Positions 5,459 through 12,148 of a stretch of DNA of 12,170 bases are shown here, piece after piece (position 1 is the first letter of the stretch; each line of letters opens with the position of its first letter). The position numbers and the translations under genes are program-made. The notes under the pieces are model-generated. The model was given only the letters and a program-made list of their open reading frames with translations, had not been told where the DNA came from and did no database searches. The DNA is from an uncultured Clostridia bacterium (GTDB lineage: Bacteria; Bacillota; Clostridia; Oscillospirales; Ruminococcaceae): positions 1 to 12,170 of the forward strand of contig CAMWRN010000050.1 of assembly GCA_947176675.1 (NCBI GenBank), read 5' to 3'.

Positions 5459-6148
5459 CTAAGCCTGCTGGGCAGCGCCGCCGTCAAATTTATAACCCAT
5501 TCCGCGAAGCGTCACAATGAATTTTCTGTACTCTCCCAGCGAGCTGCGGAGCATTTTAATGTGCGTGTCAACGGTGCGGTCGTCGCCGTAGAAATCATAT
5601 CCCCACACTTCCTCCAGAAGCTTTTCACGGGAAAGCGCTATACCCTTGTTCTTAACCAGATAGAACAGCAGGTCATACTCTTTCGGCGTAAGCTGCGCGG
5701 GAGTGCCGTCTATGGTGACCTCCCTGCCGATAACGTTTATCTCCAGTCCCTCGAAGCGTATCTTTTCTATCTTTGTCTCGTCCGCGGCAGAACCTCTTTT
5801 CAAAACGGCTTTTATCCTTGCCAGCAGCTCTTTCGGAGAAAATGGTTTTACCACATAGTCGTCCACGCCTATCTCAAAGCCGAACAGCTTGTCATATTCT
5901 TCGCCGCGGGCTGAAAGCATTATCACCGGTATCTGCTTTGTTTTGCGGATCTCCTTGACCGCCGAATAGCCGTCCAGTCTCGGCATCATAATATCCATAA
6001 CGATCATGTCGAAGTCTTCTTTGCGGCACATCTCCACCGCTTCCATGCCGTTCTCTGCCTCGGCGGTCTCGTATCCCTCAAACTCGGCGTACTCCTTTAC
6101 AACATTGCGTATCATTTTTTCATCGTCTACTATCAGAATTTTAGGCAT
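5459..6148 (-). CDS. OmpR/PhoB-family response regulator (229 aa)
   Basis: The receiver domain (1-118) has the acidic pocket D8-D9, phosphorylation site D52 in MDIMMPRLDG, the switch residue S79 in MLSA and K101 in KPF. The C-terminal winged-helix DNA-binding domain (about 128-225) contains LTPKEYDLLFYLVKNKG, the recognition region GDDRTVDTHIKMLRSSLG and the final wing VTLRGMGYKF. The start at 6148 begins MPKILIVDDE and has AAAGGA (complement of 6158-6163) 9 nt upstream; a longer open frame reaching 6319 has no such site and an N-terminus unlike any receiver. It is the first gene of the minus-strand operon and partners the kinase that follows. Downstream genes (125-aa protein, fic, nth) probably share its transcript. 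The sequence does not show its own operator or target genes. Confidence 0.96.
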   Translation of the reverse strand: MPKILIVDDEKMIRNVVKEYAEFEGYETAEAENGMEAVEMCRKEDFDMIVMDIMMPRLDGYSAVKEIRKTKQIPVIMLSARGEEYDKLFGFEIGVDDYVVKPFSPKELLARIKAVLKRGSAADETKIEKIRFEGLEINVIGREVTIDGTPAQLTPKEYDLLFYLVKNKGIALSREKLLEEVWGYDFYGDDRTVDTHIKMLRSSLGEYRKFIVTLRGMGYKFDGGAAQQA

Positions 6149-6255
6149 ATTAAATCGTCCTTTCTTTTCGGGGCGGTTTGTATCGTCACGCCTTACCGAT
6201 ATTTGCTTCTGCAATCCCGTCAAAGTACAGGCAAAAATTTTCGCTTTGCCGCATG

Positions 6256-6278
6256 ATGCAAGCTTTTGCATGATTTTT
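6256..6278 (+). other. Short hairpin with T run in the regulator leader
   Basis: ATGCAA (6256-6261) and TTGCAT (6266-6271) pair around GCTT, followed by GA and five T residues (6274-6278) on the plus strand. It looks like a weak terminator for plus-strand transcription entering from the regulator side, or a structure in the minus-strand leader. No plus-strand gene ends here. Confidence 0.3.
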
Positions 6279-6393
6279 GTGCATTTTGACAGGACTTTAA
6301 TTTTAACTATAACTGCCAATACCTATTTTACCATTTAATTGTGTCGGATTTGTGAAAGTTTATCCTCTTTTCAGTGTTTATTTTTTATAAATA

Positions 6394-6422
6394 TTGACAA
6401 AAATAAAATTGTTTTGTATAAT
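6394..6422 (+). promoter_or_regulatory. Perfect consensus sigma-A promoter of the GGDEF-EAL gene
   Basis: TTGACA at 6394-6399 and TATAAT at 6417-6422 are both exact, with the optimal 17-nt spacer. Transcription would begin near 6429, giving a leader of about 134 nt. The surrounding ATATTGACA and GTATAATA match the promoter at 10139-10167 base for base outside the spacer. Confidence 0.9.
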
Positions 6423-6562
6423 ATATTTGTAAGTAATACTAAACATCGATTTCGCGTTTCGACCTCGCCGGCTGCCGAGTGCGTTAGAACAAAGCGTCAT
6501 CGGCGTCGACACAGCCGTTTTAAGTCATCATGCTTTTGCAGTCATCGGGAGGAGTGATTGAA

Positions 6563-8857
6563 ATGCGTAAATATTCAAAGGTGATCGTCATCGCCGCTTC
6601 ATATGCTGCGCTTGCCCTCACAGCTTTAAATATAGCGCTTAGGATACCTGCGTATACAAATGTGATTATGGGGTGTTTTGCTGTTGCCGCGGTCATTTCA
6701 ATTACCATACTCGTGTTTTTTGCTATCAATTTTGAGCGTGAACGGGCGCGCAAGGAACGGGAAAATATTTCCCAAATTATGCAGAGCATCAATGCTATGG
6801 CTATTCTCTGGGATGCCGATTTCAGATACGTCGAAGTAAACAGTTGTCTGACAAACGCTATAGGTTATACCTCTCAGGATCTTTCCGATATCAAGACCCT
6901 TAAAAAGGTTCTTCCTGCGGACGCTTTCGCTCCGAGTCTCCAAGCTGTAGTAAACAACCGCGATGAAGAGTTCTACGTTACCGCAAAGGGCGGCGCGAAG
7001 GTGTGTACTATATGGAACACATCTATTGTAAGCGTTACTACCGTCCGTAAGCGCACACGCTATCTTATGCTTTCGATAGGTCTTGACCTTTCGGAATCGA
7101 TCAAAATGAAAGAGGACCTTATCAAATACTCCAAGGAGCTTGCCGAGTCCGAGACCCGCTACAGCCTTTCAATGGAGCTTTCCGAGATCGGTCTGCTTCT
7201 CAAGGCCTCTGGAAACAGCAGTTATTACGTTTCACAGCAGCTCAGGAATATGCTGGGAATAAATTCCGAGTATATTTCCGAGGGTGTGCTCAGAGCAAGA
7301 TTCCACCCTGCCGATGTTATGACCTTTGACACGCTCGGCAATGCAATGGTAAACTGTGCGGCACAGGATGAGGAATCTGTCCGTGCTGTTCACTTTACGG
7401 AATTTCGTCTGCTTTCGGCGGATAACACCTATCACTGGTATCAGTTCCGCTATAAGATCACTCCGAATCAGTCAAAAATTCTTGCTGACATAGGCGGAGC
7501 GATCCTCGATATCACCAAGGATAAGGAAAAGGACAGCCTTATCGAAAAAATGGCGTATATCGACGATGTTACACAAATCTATAACAGAAACAAATTCATG
7601 CAGATCGGTCAGGAGACTTTTGAATGTTCCCGCGATTCGGCTATTAATTACTGGGTTATCGTTTTGGATATCGACAATTTCCATATCATTAACGACACCT
7701 GCGGTTACACCAACGGAAACAAGCTTCTTAACGAATTCGGAAAGGTCGTTCAGGACGCGCTCACGTCCGGCGGCTTCGGCGCAAGAATAGGCGGCGATAA
7801 CTTTGCACTGCTTATCCGCGATAACGGTGATGAAAATCTTCCCGTAAATATTATACGCAGGATACAGGATCAATTCAAGATCATCTGCGCAGACAGCTTC
7901 TCATCTCAGGGAATGACCTGTTCTGCCGGTTACTGCAAGATGTCCGACGGCGGCGAGGATTTTGCGAAAGTTCTCGACCATGCGGAATTCTCGCTCAGTA
8001 TGTCCGACGGTACCAAAAATGATATTATACGCTACGACAACGCAGTGCACGATAAGATCATCAAGAGCGCTGCTATCGAAAACGAGCTCGTCAAGGCTAT
8101 TGACAACCATGAGCTGACGCTGTACTATCAGCCGAAGATACACCTTGGCAACGGTACGCTCATCGGTATGGAGGCTCTTATCCGCTGGGTAAGACCTGAC
8201 GGTACGGTGGTTCCCCCATCGGAGTTTATCCCTGTTGCTGAAAGTTCACTGCTTATCACAAAAATCAGCGACTTCGTTCTGTACGAAGCCTGCCGCCAAA
8301 ATAAGATGTGGCAGGATATGGGACTTCCTCCCATTACGGTTTCCATTAACCTTACCGCTGTTGACTTTTACCAGACCGACGTTAAAGAATCAATTATACG
8401 CGCGCTGGACGCTACCGGTCTTGACCCGCAGTGGCTTGACGTGGAGCTTACCGAATCCCTTGCTTTGAAAGATATCGATCACGCTATCCAGCAAATGCAG
8501 GAAATCCGTGATCTGGGTGTAAAACTTTCTATGGACGATTTCGGTACGGGTTATTCGTCCCTCAGTTATATTCAGGTACTGCCCATCACGTTGCTGAAGC
8601 TCGACCGCTCGTTTATAATGTATCTTGAAGAGGACGAGATCTCACGCGAGATAGTTTCCGCGGTAATCAGAATCGCTAAGTCTAAGAAGATAGAGACCAT
8701 TGCCGAGGGCATCGAGACCATCGGTCAGGCAGATATCCTAAAGGAAGCGGGCTGCGATCATGCACAGGGTTATTTCTATGGAAAGCCTATGCCTAAGGAT
8801 AAATTTGAGGAATTTATGAAAATAAAAGCTCGCGAATCCGTGTCGGCAAATTCATAG
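6563..8857 (+). CDS. Membrane PAS-PAS-GGDEF-EAL protein, probable c-di-GMP phosphodiesterase (764 aa)
   Basis: EAL domains hydrolyse c-di-GMP to pGpG. Order: two membrane helices (about 4-27 and 33-55), two PAS-like sensory folds (about 72-178 and 195-320), a GGDEF domain (about 325-492) and an EAL domain (about 505-752). The GGDEF motif is degenerate, GGDNF at 410-414, and the usual Asp of the guanine-binding GHxxGD segment is Asn (N386), so cyclase activity is unlikely. The EAL site is complete: E537 in MEAL, N596, E628 in ELTES, D658-D659 in DDFGTG, K679, E715 in EGIE and Q735. The degenerate domain may still bind a nucleotide and regulate the EAL, as known for some hybrids. The start at 6563 has GGGAGGAG (6547-6554) 8 nt upstream; the open frame from 6530 contains that site and was rejected. 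The gene is monocistronic or read into pfk. Confidence 0.93.
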   Translation: MRKYSKVIVIAASYAALALTALNIALRIPAYTNVIMGCFAVAAVISITILVFFAINFERERARKERENISQIMQSINAMAILWDADFRYVEVNSCLTNAIGYTSQDLSDIKTLKKVLPADAFAPSLQAVVNNRDEEFYVTAKGGAKVCTIWNTSIVSVTTVRKRTRYLMLSIGLDLSESIKMKEDLIKYSKELAESETRYSLSMELSEIGLLLKASGNSSYYVSQQLRNMLGINSEYISEGVLRARFHPADVMTFDTLGNAMVNCAAQDEESVRAVHFTEFRLLSADNTYHWYQFRYKITPNQSKILADIGGAILDITKDKEKDSLIEKMAYIDDVTQIYNRNKFMQIGQETFECSRDSAINYWVIVLDIDNFHIINDTCGYTNGNKLLNEFGKVVQDALTSGGFGARIGGDNFALLIRDNGDENLPVNIIRRIQDQFKIICADSFSSQGMTCSAGYCKMSDGGEDFAKVLDHAEFSLSMSDGTKNDIIRYDNAVHDKIIKSAAIENELVKAIDNHELTLYYQPKIHLGNGTLIGMEALIRWVRPDGTVVPPSEFIPVAESSLLITKISDFVLYEACRQNKMWQDMGLPPITVSINLTAVDFYQTDVKESIIRALDATGLDPQWLDVELTESLALKDIDHAIQQMQEIRDLGVKLSMDDFGTGYSSLSYIQVLPITLLKLDRSFIMYLEEDEISREIVSAVIRIAKSKKIETIAEGIETIGQADILKEAGCDHAQGYFYGKPMPKDKFEEFMKIKARESVSANS

Positions 8858-8859
8858 CA

Positions 8860-8906
8860 GTTAAAAATCCCCCGTCTGTCCAGGCGGGGGAAAGCGTGGT
8901 TTTAAC
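8860..8906 (+). terminator. GC-rich hairpin after the GGDEF-EAL gene, weak terminator
   Basis: CCCCCGTC (8869-8876) pairs with GGCGGGGG (8883-8890), including one G-T pair, around TGTCCA. Outer arms GTTAAAA (8860-8866) and TTTTAAC (8900-8906) can close a larger stem. The plus strand has no uninterrupted T run directly after the inner stem; on the minus strand the stem is followed by ATTTTT. Termination may be partial, allowing read-through to the phosphofructokinase gene. Confidence 0.5.
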
Positions 8907-8919
8907 GGAACTTAGGTTC

Positions 8920-8948
8920 TTGTCAAAAACGTTTGATAGACGTTTAAA
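8920..8948 (+). promoter_or_regulatory. Possible promoter of the phosphofructokinase gene
   Basis: TTGTCA (8920-8925, five of six) and TTTAAA (8943-8948, four of six) are 17 nt apart. The predicted start near 8955 would leave a leader of only about 20 nt that begins at the ribosome binding site GAGGGAGGAG, which is short. Expression by read-through from upstream is an alternative. Confidence 0.35.
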
Positions 8949-8973
8949 ACAATAAGAGGGAGGAGTTTTTATT

Positions 8974-10059
8974 ATGGCAAAAAGAAGAATAGGTATCCTT
9001 ACAAGCGGAGGCGACTGTCCCGGTCTGAACGCGACTATAAGAGGCGTTGCAAAGGCGTGCTTCGAGCGTATGGGCGAGGACAATGTGGAGATCGTGGGTA
9101 TCCAGAACGGATACTACGGTCTGATAAACAATATTGCCAAGGAAATGAAGCCATCGGATTTTTCGGGTATCCTCACTCAAGGCGGAACTATTTTGGGTAC
9201 AAAGCGTCAGCCGTTCAAGATGATGTCCGTTATCGGCGAGGACAATGTGGACAAGGTCAAGGCTATGAAGGACACCTACAAAAAGCAGAAGCTTGACTGC
9301 CTTTTGACTTTGGGTGGAAACGGTACTCACAAGACCGCTAATCTACTTTCAGATGAGGGACTGAATGTTATCGGTTTGCCTAAGACCATTGACAACGACA
9401 TTTACGGTACAGAGGTAACTTTCGGTTTCCACACCGCAGTTGATATTGCCACGGACGTTATCGACCGTCTGCACACCACGGCGGCGTCCCACAGCCGTAT
9501 CCTCATGGTTGAAATTATGGGCAACAAAGCGGGTTGGCTTACGCTTTATGCGGGCATCGCAGGCGGCGCGGATATAATCATAATCCCCGAAATCCCTTAC
9601 GATCCCAAGAAAGTTATCGATGCTCTCAATAAGAGAAGCGCGGCGGGAAAAACTTTCTCCATCGTAGCAGTTGCGGAGGGCGCGTTCGATACGGAAGAAG
9701 CCAAAATGAAGAAGAAAGAACGTGCAAAGGCGCGCCAGGAAGCGGGAATTGCTACCGCGACAAACCGCCTTGCGGCTCAGATACAGCAGGGTACGGGAAT
9801 CGACACAAGAGTGTGCGTTCCTGGACATATGCTGCGTGGAGGAAGTCCATCGGCTTATGACAGAGTCTTGGCGACAAAGTTCGGCGTAAGAGCAGCCAAG
9901 CTTATTGAGCAGGAGAAGTACGGCTGCTCGGTTGCGATGGTCAAGAGTCTTATCACGGAGAATCCGCTGTCCGAAGTTGCCGGAAAGACCAAATTTGTTA
10001 CTGAGGAGCACCAGCTTGTTGTGACAGCGCGCCATTTGGGTATTTCTTTCGGTGACTGA
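8974..10059 (+). CDS. pfkA: 6-phosphofructokinase, group III-like (361 aa)
   Basis: The enzyme phosphorylates fructose 6-phosphate to fructose 1,6-bisphosphate in glycolysis. Visible motifs are GGDCPGLNA (12-20), GGNGT (114-118), PKTIDND (136-142) with the catalytic aspartate D140, MGNKAGWLTL (182-191), PEIP (205-208) and GHMLRGGSPSAYDR (284-297). The two donor-selecting positions are mixed. G117 (E. coli G104) is typical of ATP enzymes, while K137 (E. coli G124) is typical of PPi enzymes. This G/K pair occurs in the long group III enzymes, which fits the 361-aa length against about 320 for E. coli PfkA. In addition N116 replaces the Asp of GGDG that helps bind Mg-ATP. So ATP, PPi or another donor cannot be settled from sequence. 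AGGAG (8961-8965) is 8 nt upstream of the ATG. The gene has its own terminator and lies between two c-di-GMP genes. Confidence 0.95.
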   Translation: MAKRRIGILTSGGDCPGLNATIRGVAKACFERMGEDNVEIVGIQNGYYGLINNIAKEMKPSDFSGILTQGGTILGTKRQPFKMMSVIGEDNVDKVKAMKDTYKKQKLDCLLTLGGNGTHKTANLLSDEGLNVIGLPKTIDNDIYGTEVTFGFHTAVDIATDVIDRLHTTAASHSRILMVEIMGNKAGWLTLYAGIAGGADIIIIPEIPYDPKKVIDALNKRSAAGKTFSIVAVAEGAFDTEEAKMKKKERAKARQEAGIATATNRLAAQIQQGTGIDTRVCVPGHMLRGGSPSAYDRVLATKFGVRAAKLIEQEKYGCSVAMVKSLITENPLSEVAGKTKFVTEEHQLVVTARHLGISFGD

Positions 10060-10065
10060 TAAATT

Positions 10066-10096
10066 AAGCCGCAGATTTGAAAATCTGCGGCTTTTT
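10066..10096 (+). terminator. Rho-independent terminator of the phosphofructokinase gene
   Basis: AAGCCGCAGATT (10066-10077) pairs perfectly with AATCTGCGGCTT (10082-10093) around TGAA, and the 3' arm runs into five T residues (10092-10096). It starts six nucleotides after the stop codon. Confidence 0.95.
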
Positions 10097-10138
10097 CGCT
10101 GGGGTAAATCACTCCAAGCAAATCAGTCACTTATAATA

Positions 10139-10167
10139 TTGACATTTTTACACAAAAGGTGTATAAT
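10139..10167 (+). promoter_or_regulatory. Perfect consensus sigma-A promoter of the diguanylate cyclase-rsmE unit
   Basis: TTGACA at 10139-10144 and TATAAT at 10162-10167 are exact with a 17-nt spacer. Transcription would begin near 10174. A second TATAAT lies directly upstream at 10132-10137 but has no usable -35. The promoter overlaps the first codons of the longest open frame (GTG 10159), which rules that start out for this transcript. Confidence 0.88.
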
Positions 10168-10221
10168 AAATATTATTTGTATTATTTTAAAAACGTCTGC
10201 TATACTATAAATATTTTAATC

Positions 10222-10245
10222 GGAGGAGAACGAGGGAAACTTATT
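10222..10245 (+). promoter_or_regulatory. Strong ribosome binding site without a canonical start codon
   Basis: GGAGGAG (10222-10228) and GAGGG (10232-10236) form an excellent purine-rich binding site about 48 nt into the predicted transcript. No ATG, GTG or TTG exists in any frame for the next 20 nt. The in-frame ATT at 10243-10245 lies 6 nt after GAGGG and is the best candidate start, an AUU codon as known for infC. Confidence 0.5.
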
Positions 10246-11313
10246 TCGGCTGTAAGCGGGATAATTAACGGTACCGTAAAAATCAGCGACAGAAAAAAAT
10301 ACAGTACGATCACCGTTGCTATCGCCTGCGTTCATATGCTTCTGATCCTTATTTTCAGAACAATTGGATCCGTTCCGATGACAATTTATAATGTGTGCAG
10401 TGTGGTCGGATACCTAATGTGCCTGCCGCTCATCAGGCGCAATGCCCTCAGCTGGGTGTTCGCATACATATGCGTTGAGGTGCCGCTGCATTCATTTTTG
10501 GCTATCTATACCGCAGGTTGGAATTACGGATTCGCCATGTACCTTATCGCAATCGTTCCTGTAGGATTTGATATGTCCTTTGCTTTGAAAAACCCGGTCA
10601 GGGGAATAAAAATTTCCATGATATTCGGATTATTCAGTTTTGTAACGTTTATTTCGTGCAGAATGTTTTCATATTACAATATGCCTCTTTACAGCGTTGA
10701 CAACGAATTTTTTGTGCAGATCGTCTTTTTTTTCAATATGCTGTGTACATTTCTGCTGCTGCTTGTGTATTCATTTATTTTCGCTTCGGAAATAAATGTT
10801 GCCCAGACTGTGCTGAGGAAGAAAAATTCCGAGCTTGCAAATCTTGCTTCAAAAGATGCTCTTACGGGATTTTACAACCGCCGCAAAATGCACGAATACC
10901 TTGTGTGTGCCGCGGAAGGTAAGGAGGTATTTTCGCTGATAATGAGCGATATCGACAACTTCAAGAAGCTTAACGATACATACGGTCACGATTGCGGAGA
11001 CGAGGCTCTCAAGGCAGTTTCGGACGCGTGCAGAAGCTGTATTTCCGATGGGGACAGAATCTGCCGTTGGGGCGGAGAAGAATTTCTTATACTGACTAAT
11101 CGTCCTCTTAATGCCGCCGCAGATACGGCTGAAAAGATACGTTCCGCTGTGGAACACTGCAACCTGACTTTTAACGGAATCGATATAAAGATCACCATGA
11201 CTCTGGGCGTTTCTGAATTTGACCCGTCTTCGACAATAGACAAGGTTATTACCGCTGCGGATCAAAAGCTTTATATCGGCAAAAACAGCGGCAAAAACCG
11301 CGTCGTCAAGTAG
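10243..11313 (+). CDS. Membrane diguanylate cyclase, 6TM-GGDEF (about 356 aa; start uncertain)
   Basis: Diguanylate cyclases make c-di-GMP from two GTP. Six hydrophobic segments between about 10309 and 10797 form an integral membrane sensor, followed by a short charged linker and the GGDEF domain opened by DALTGFYNRR. The active site is intact: SDIDNFKKLND with metal-binding Asp and base-binding Asn, YGHDCGDE, and GGEEF at 11071-11085. The inhibitory I-site RxxD five residues before GGEEF is absent (SDGD), so product inhibition through it is not expected. Start choice: the open frame extends to GTG 10159 and includes TTG 10177, but both lie in or right after the promoter and lack a binding site. 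The strong site at 10222-10236 points to a non-canonical ATT at 10243, or to a lost start codon. The next ATG, 10336, would delete part of the first helix. rsmE follows after 26 nt, so the two are probably co-transcribed. Confidence 0.88.
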   Translation: MSAVSGIINGTVKISDRKKYSTITVAIACVHMLLILIFRTIGSVPMTIYNVCSVVGYLMCLPLIRRNALSWVFAYICVEVPLHSFLAIYTAGWNYGFAMYLIAIVPVGFDMSFALKNPVRGIKISMIFGLFSFVTFISCRMFSYYNMPLYSVDNEFFVQIVFFFNMLCTFLLLLVYSFIFASEINVAQTVLRKKNSELANLASKDALTGFYNRRKMHEYLVCAAEGKEVFSLIMSDIDNFKKLNDTYGHDCGDEALKAVSDACRSCISDGDRICRWGGEEFLILTNRPLNAAADTAEKIRSAVEHCNLTFNGIDIKITMTLGVSEFDPSSTIDKVITAADQKLYIGKNSGKNRVVK

Positions 11314-11339
11314 CTGTTCAGACCGAAAGGAGTACCGTA

Positions 11340-12059
11340 ATGCCGAGATTTTTTACCGATAAGCCCACAGATGAAGTTATTACAGTGACGGGAAGCGACG
11401 CGGCTCATATCGGATATTCCCTAAGAATGAAGATAGGCGACCCTATCACGTTCTGCAACGCGGGGACGGACTATTTCTGCCGCATTGAAAGCATGAACGG
11501 CAGCGAAGTGGTCTGCCGTGTTGAAAGCTCGGAAGCAAGCCGCTCTGAGCCTACAGTTTCGGTCACGCTTTATCAGGCGTACCCGAAACAGGATAAACTT
11601 GACTATATAGTCCAAAAAACTACAGAATTGGGTGTTACGCGGATAGTGCCGTTTATTTCGGCAAGATGCGTTTCCAGACCCGACGGAAAATCCGCAGAGA
11701 AAAAGCTTGACCGTTTGCGGCGTATCGCTGAGGAGGCGGCTAAGCAGTCAGGCAGGGGGATAATTCCCGAAATCACGCCGCTAACCGATATGCGGGGCGC
11801 GGTCGAGGATATGAAAAAATGTGATATTAGACTTTTCTGCTACGAAAACGGAGGGGAAAGGCTTTCTGATATTTCCCTGCCGAAAAGCAGCTCTATAGGT
11901 GTAATGATAGGTTCGGAGGGAGGATTTGAGCGTGCCGAAGCGGATTCCGCCGAAGATGCGGGAGCAGTGAAAATATGGCTGGGAGAGCGGATACTGAGGT
12001 GTGAGACATGTCCCGTTGCGGTAACAGCCATTCTGATGAATCTTACGGGAAATATGTAA
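11340..12059 (+). CDS. rsmE: 16S rRNA (uracil1498-N3)-methyltransferase
   Basis: RsmE methylates U1498 of 16S rRNA in the 30S subunit using S-adenosylmethionine. The 239-aa length is normal. The N-terminal PUA-like part (about 1-68) begins MPRFF and contains HIGYSLRMKIGD. The SPOUT knot domain (about 73-236) has the family signatures YPKQDKLDYIVQKTTELGV, EEAAKQSGR (131-139), IGSEGGF (190-196) and LGERILRCET (214-223), which bind the cofactor. The ATG has AAAGGAG (11326-11332) 7 nt upstream. It is the second gene after the diguanylate cyclase and is closed by a strong terminator. Pairing with a cyclase probably reflects shared transcription rather than shared function. I see no ribosomal protein L11 methyltransferase gene (prmA), a common rsmE neighbour, within the window. 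Confidence 0.96.
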   Translation: MPRFFTDKPTDEVITVTGSDAAHIGYSLRMKIGDPITFCNAGTDYFCRIESMNGSEVVCRVESSEASRSEPTVSVTLYQAYPKQDKLDYIVQKTTELGVTRIVPFISARCVSRPDGKSAEKKLDRLRRIAEEAAKQSGRGIIPEITPLTDMRGAVEDMKKCDIRLFCYENGGERLSDISLPKSSSIGVMIGSEGGFERAEADSAEDAGAVKIWLGERILRCETCPVAVTAILMNLTGNM

Positions 12060-12062
12060 CAT

Positions 12063-12093
12063 AAAAAACCGTTCCTGTCGGAGCGGTTTTTTT
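12063..12093 (+). terminator. Rho-independent terminator of the cyclase-rsmE unit
   Basis: Arms 12063-12075 and 12080-12092 pair over 13 bp with one G-T, around TGTC, with A6 before and T7 after the GC core. The hairpin begins three nucleotides after the rsmE stop. The flanking A run could also support termination on the minus strand. Confidence 0.95.
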
Positions 12094-12118
12094 GACAATA
12101 TTATATATGTAACAGCAC

Positions 12119-12148
12119 AAAAAGACCGCCCCTATTGGGACGGTCTTT
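12119..12148 (-). terminator. Terminator of a convergent gene beyond the right edge
   Basis: AAAGACCG (12121-12128) pairs with CGGTCTTT (12141-12148); after one C-A mismatch, three more C-G pairs close a TATT loop. On the minus strand the hairpin is followed by five U residues (complement of A 12119-12123), while the plus strand has no T run beyond the arm. This orientation suggests a minus-strand gene that ends near or past base 12170. Confidence 0.65.

Larger units (their letters stand above)
6149..6562. other. Divergent intergenic region of 414 nt between the response regulator and the GGDEF-EAL gene
   Basis: The left half is the leader of the minus-strand operon. It contains a hairpin at 6256-6271, but I see no -35/-10 pair close to consensus for that operon; TAAAAT (complement of 6325-6330) and TATAGT (complement of 6306-6311) are possible -10 boxes without good partners. 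The right half holds the strong plus-strand promoter at 6394-6422 and then a leader of about 134 nt with GC-rich short pairings, for example CTCG/CGAG near 6470-6480 and CGGC/GCCG near 6501-6517. I compared the leader with the conserved cores of c-di-GMP riboswitches as I remember them and found no match. Confidence 0.6.

Noticed and set aside
5078..5914. 278-codon plus-strand open frame opposite the kinase and regulator
   Set aside because: Both opposite genes have complete signature motifs, and this frame has none.
6149..6319. Extended N-terminus of the response regulator from 6319
   Set aside because: The extra 57 residues do not resemble a receiver; the start at 6148 has a good ribosome binding site and the canonical MPKILIVDDE.
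6149..6393. Minus-strand promoter for the response-regulator operon
   Set aside because: TAAAAT and TATAGT candidates exist, but none has a -35 with proper spacing, so I did not list one.
6429..6562. c-di-GMP riboswitch in the leader of the GGDEF-EAL gene
   Set aside because: No match by eye to the conserved cores of the class I or II riboswitches. A covariance search would be decisive; a hit to GEMM models would overturn this.
12119..12148. Second tandem terminator for rsmE
   Set aside because: Its U run is on the minus strand, and rsmE already has a complete terminator at 12063-12093.
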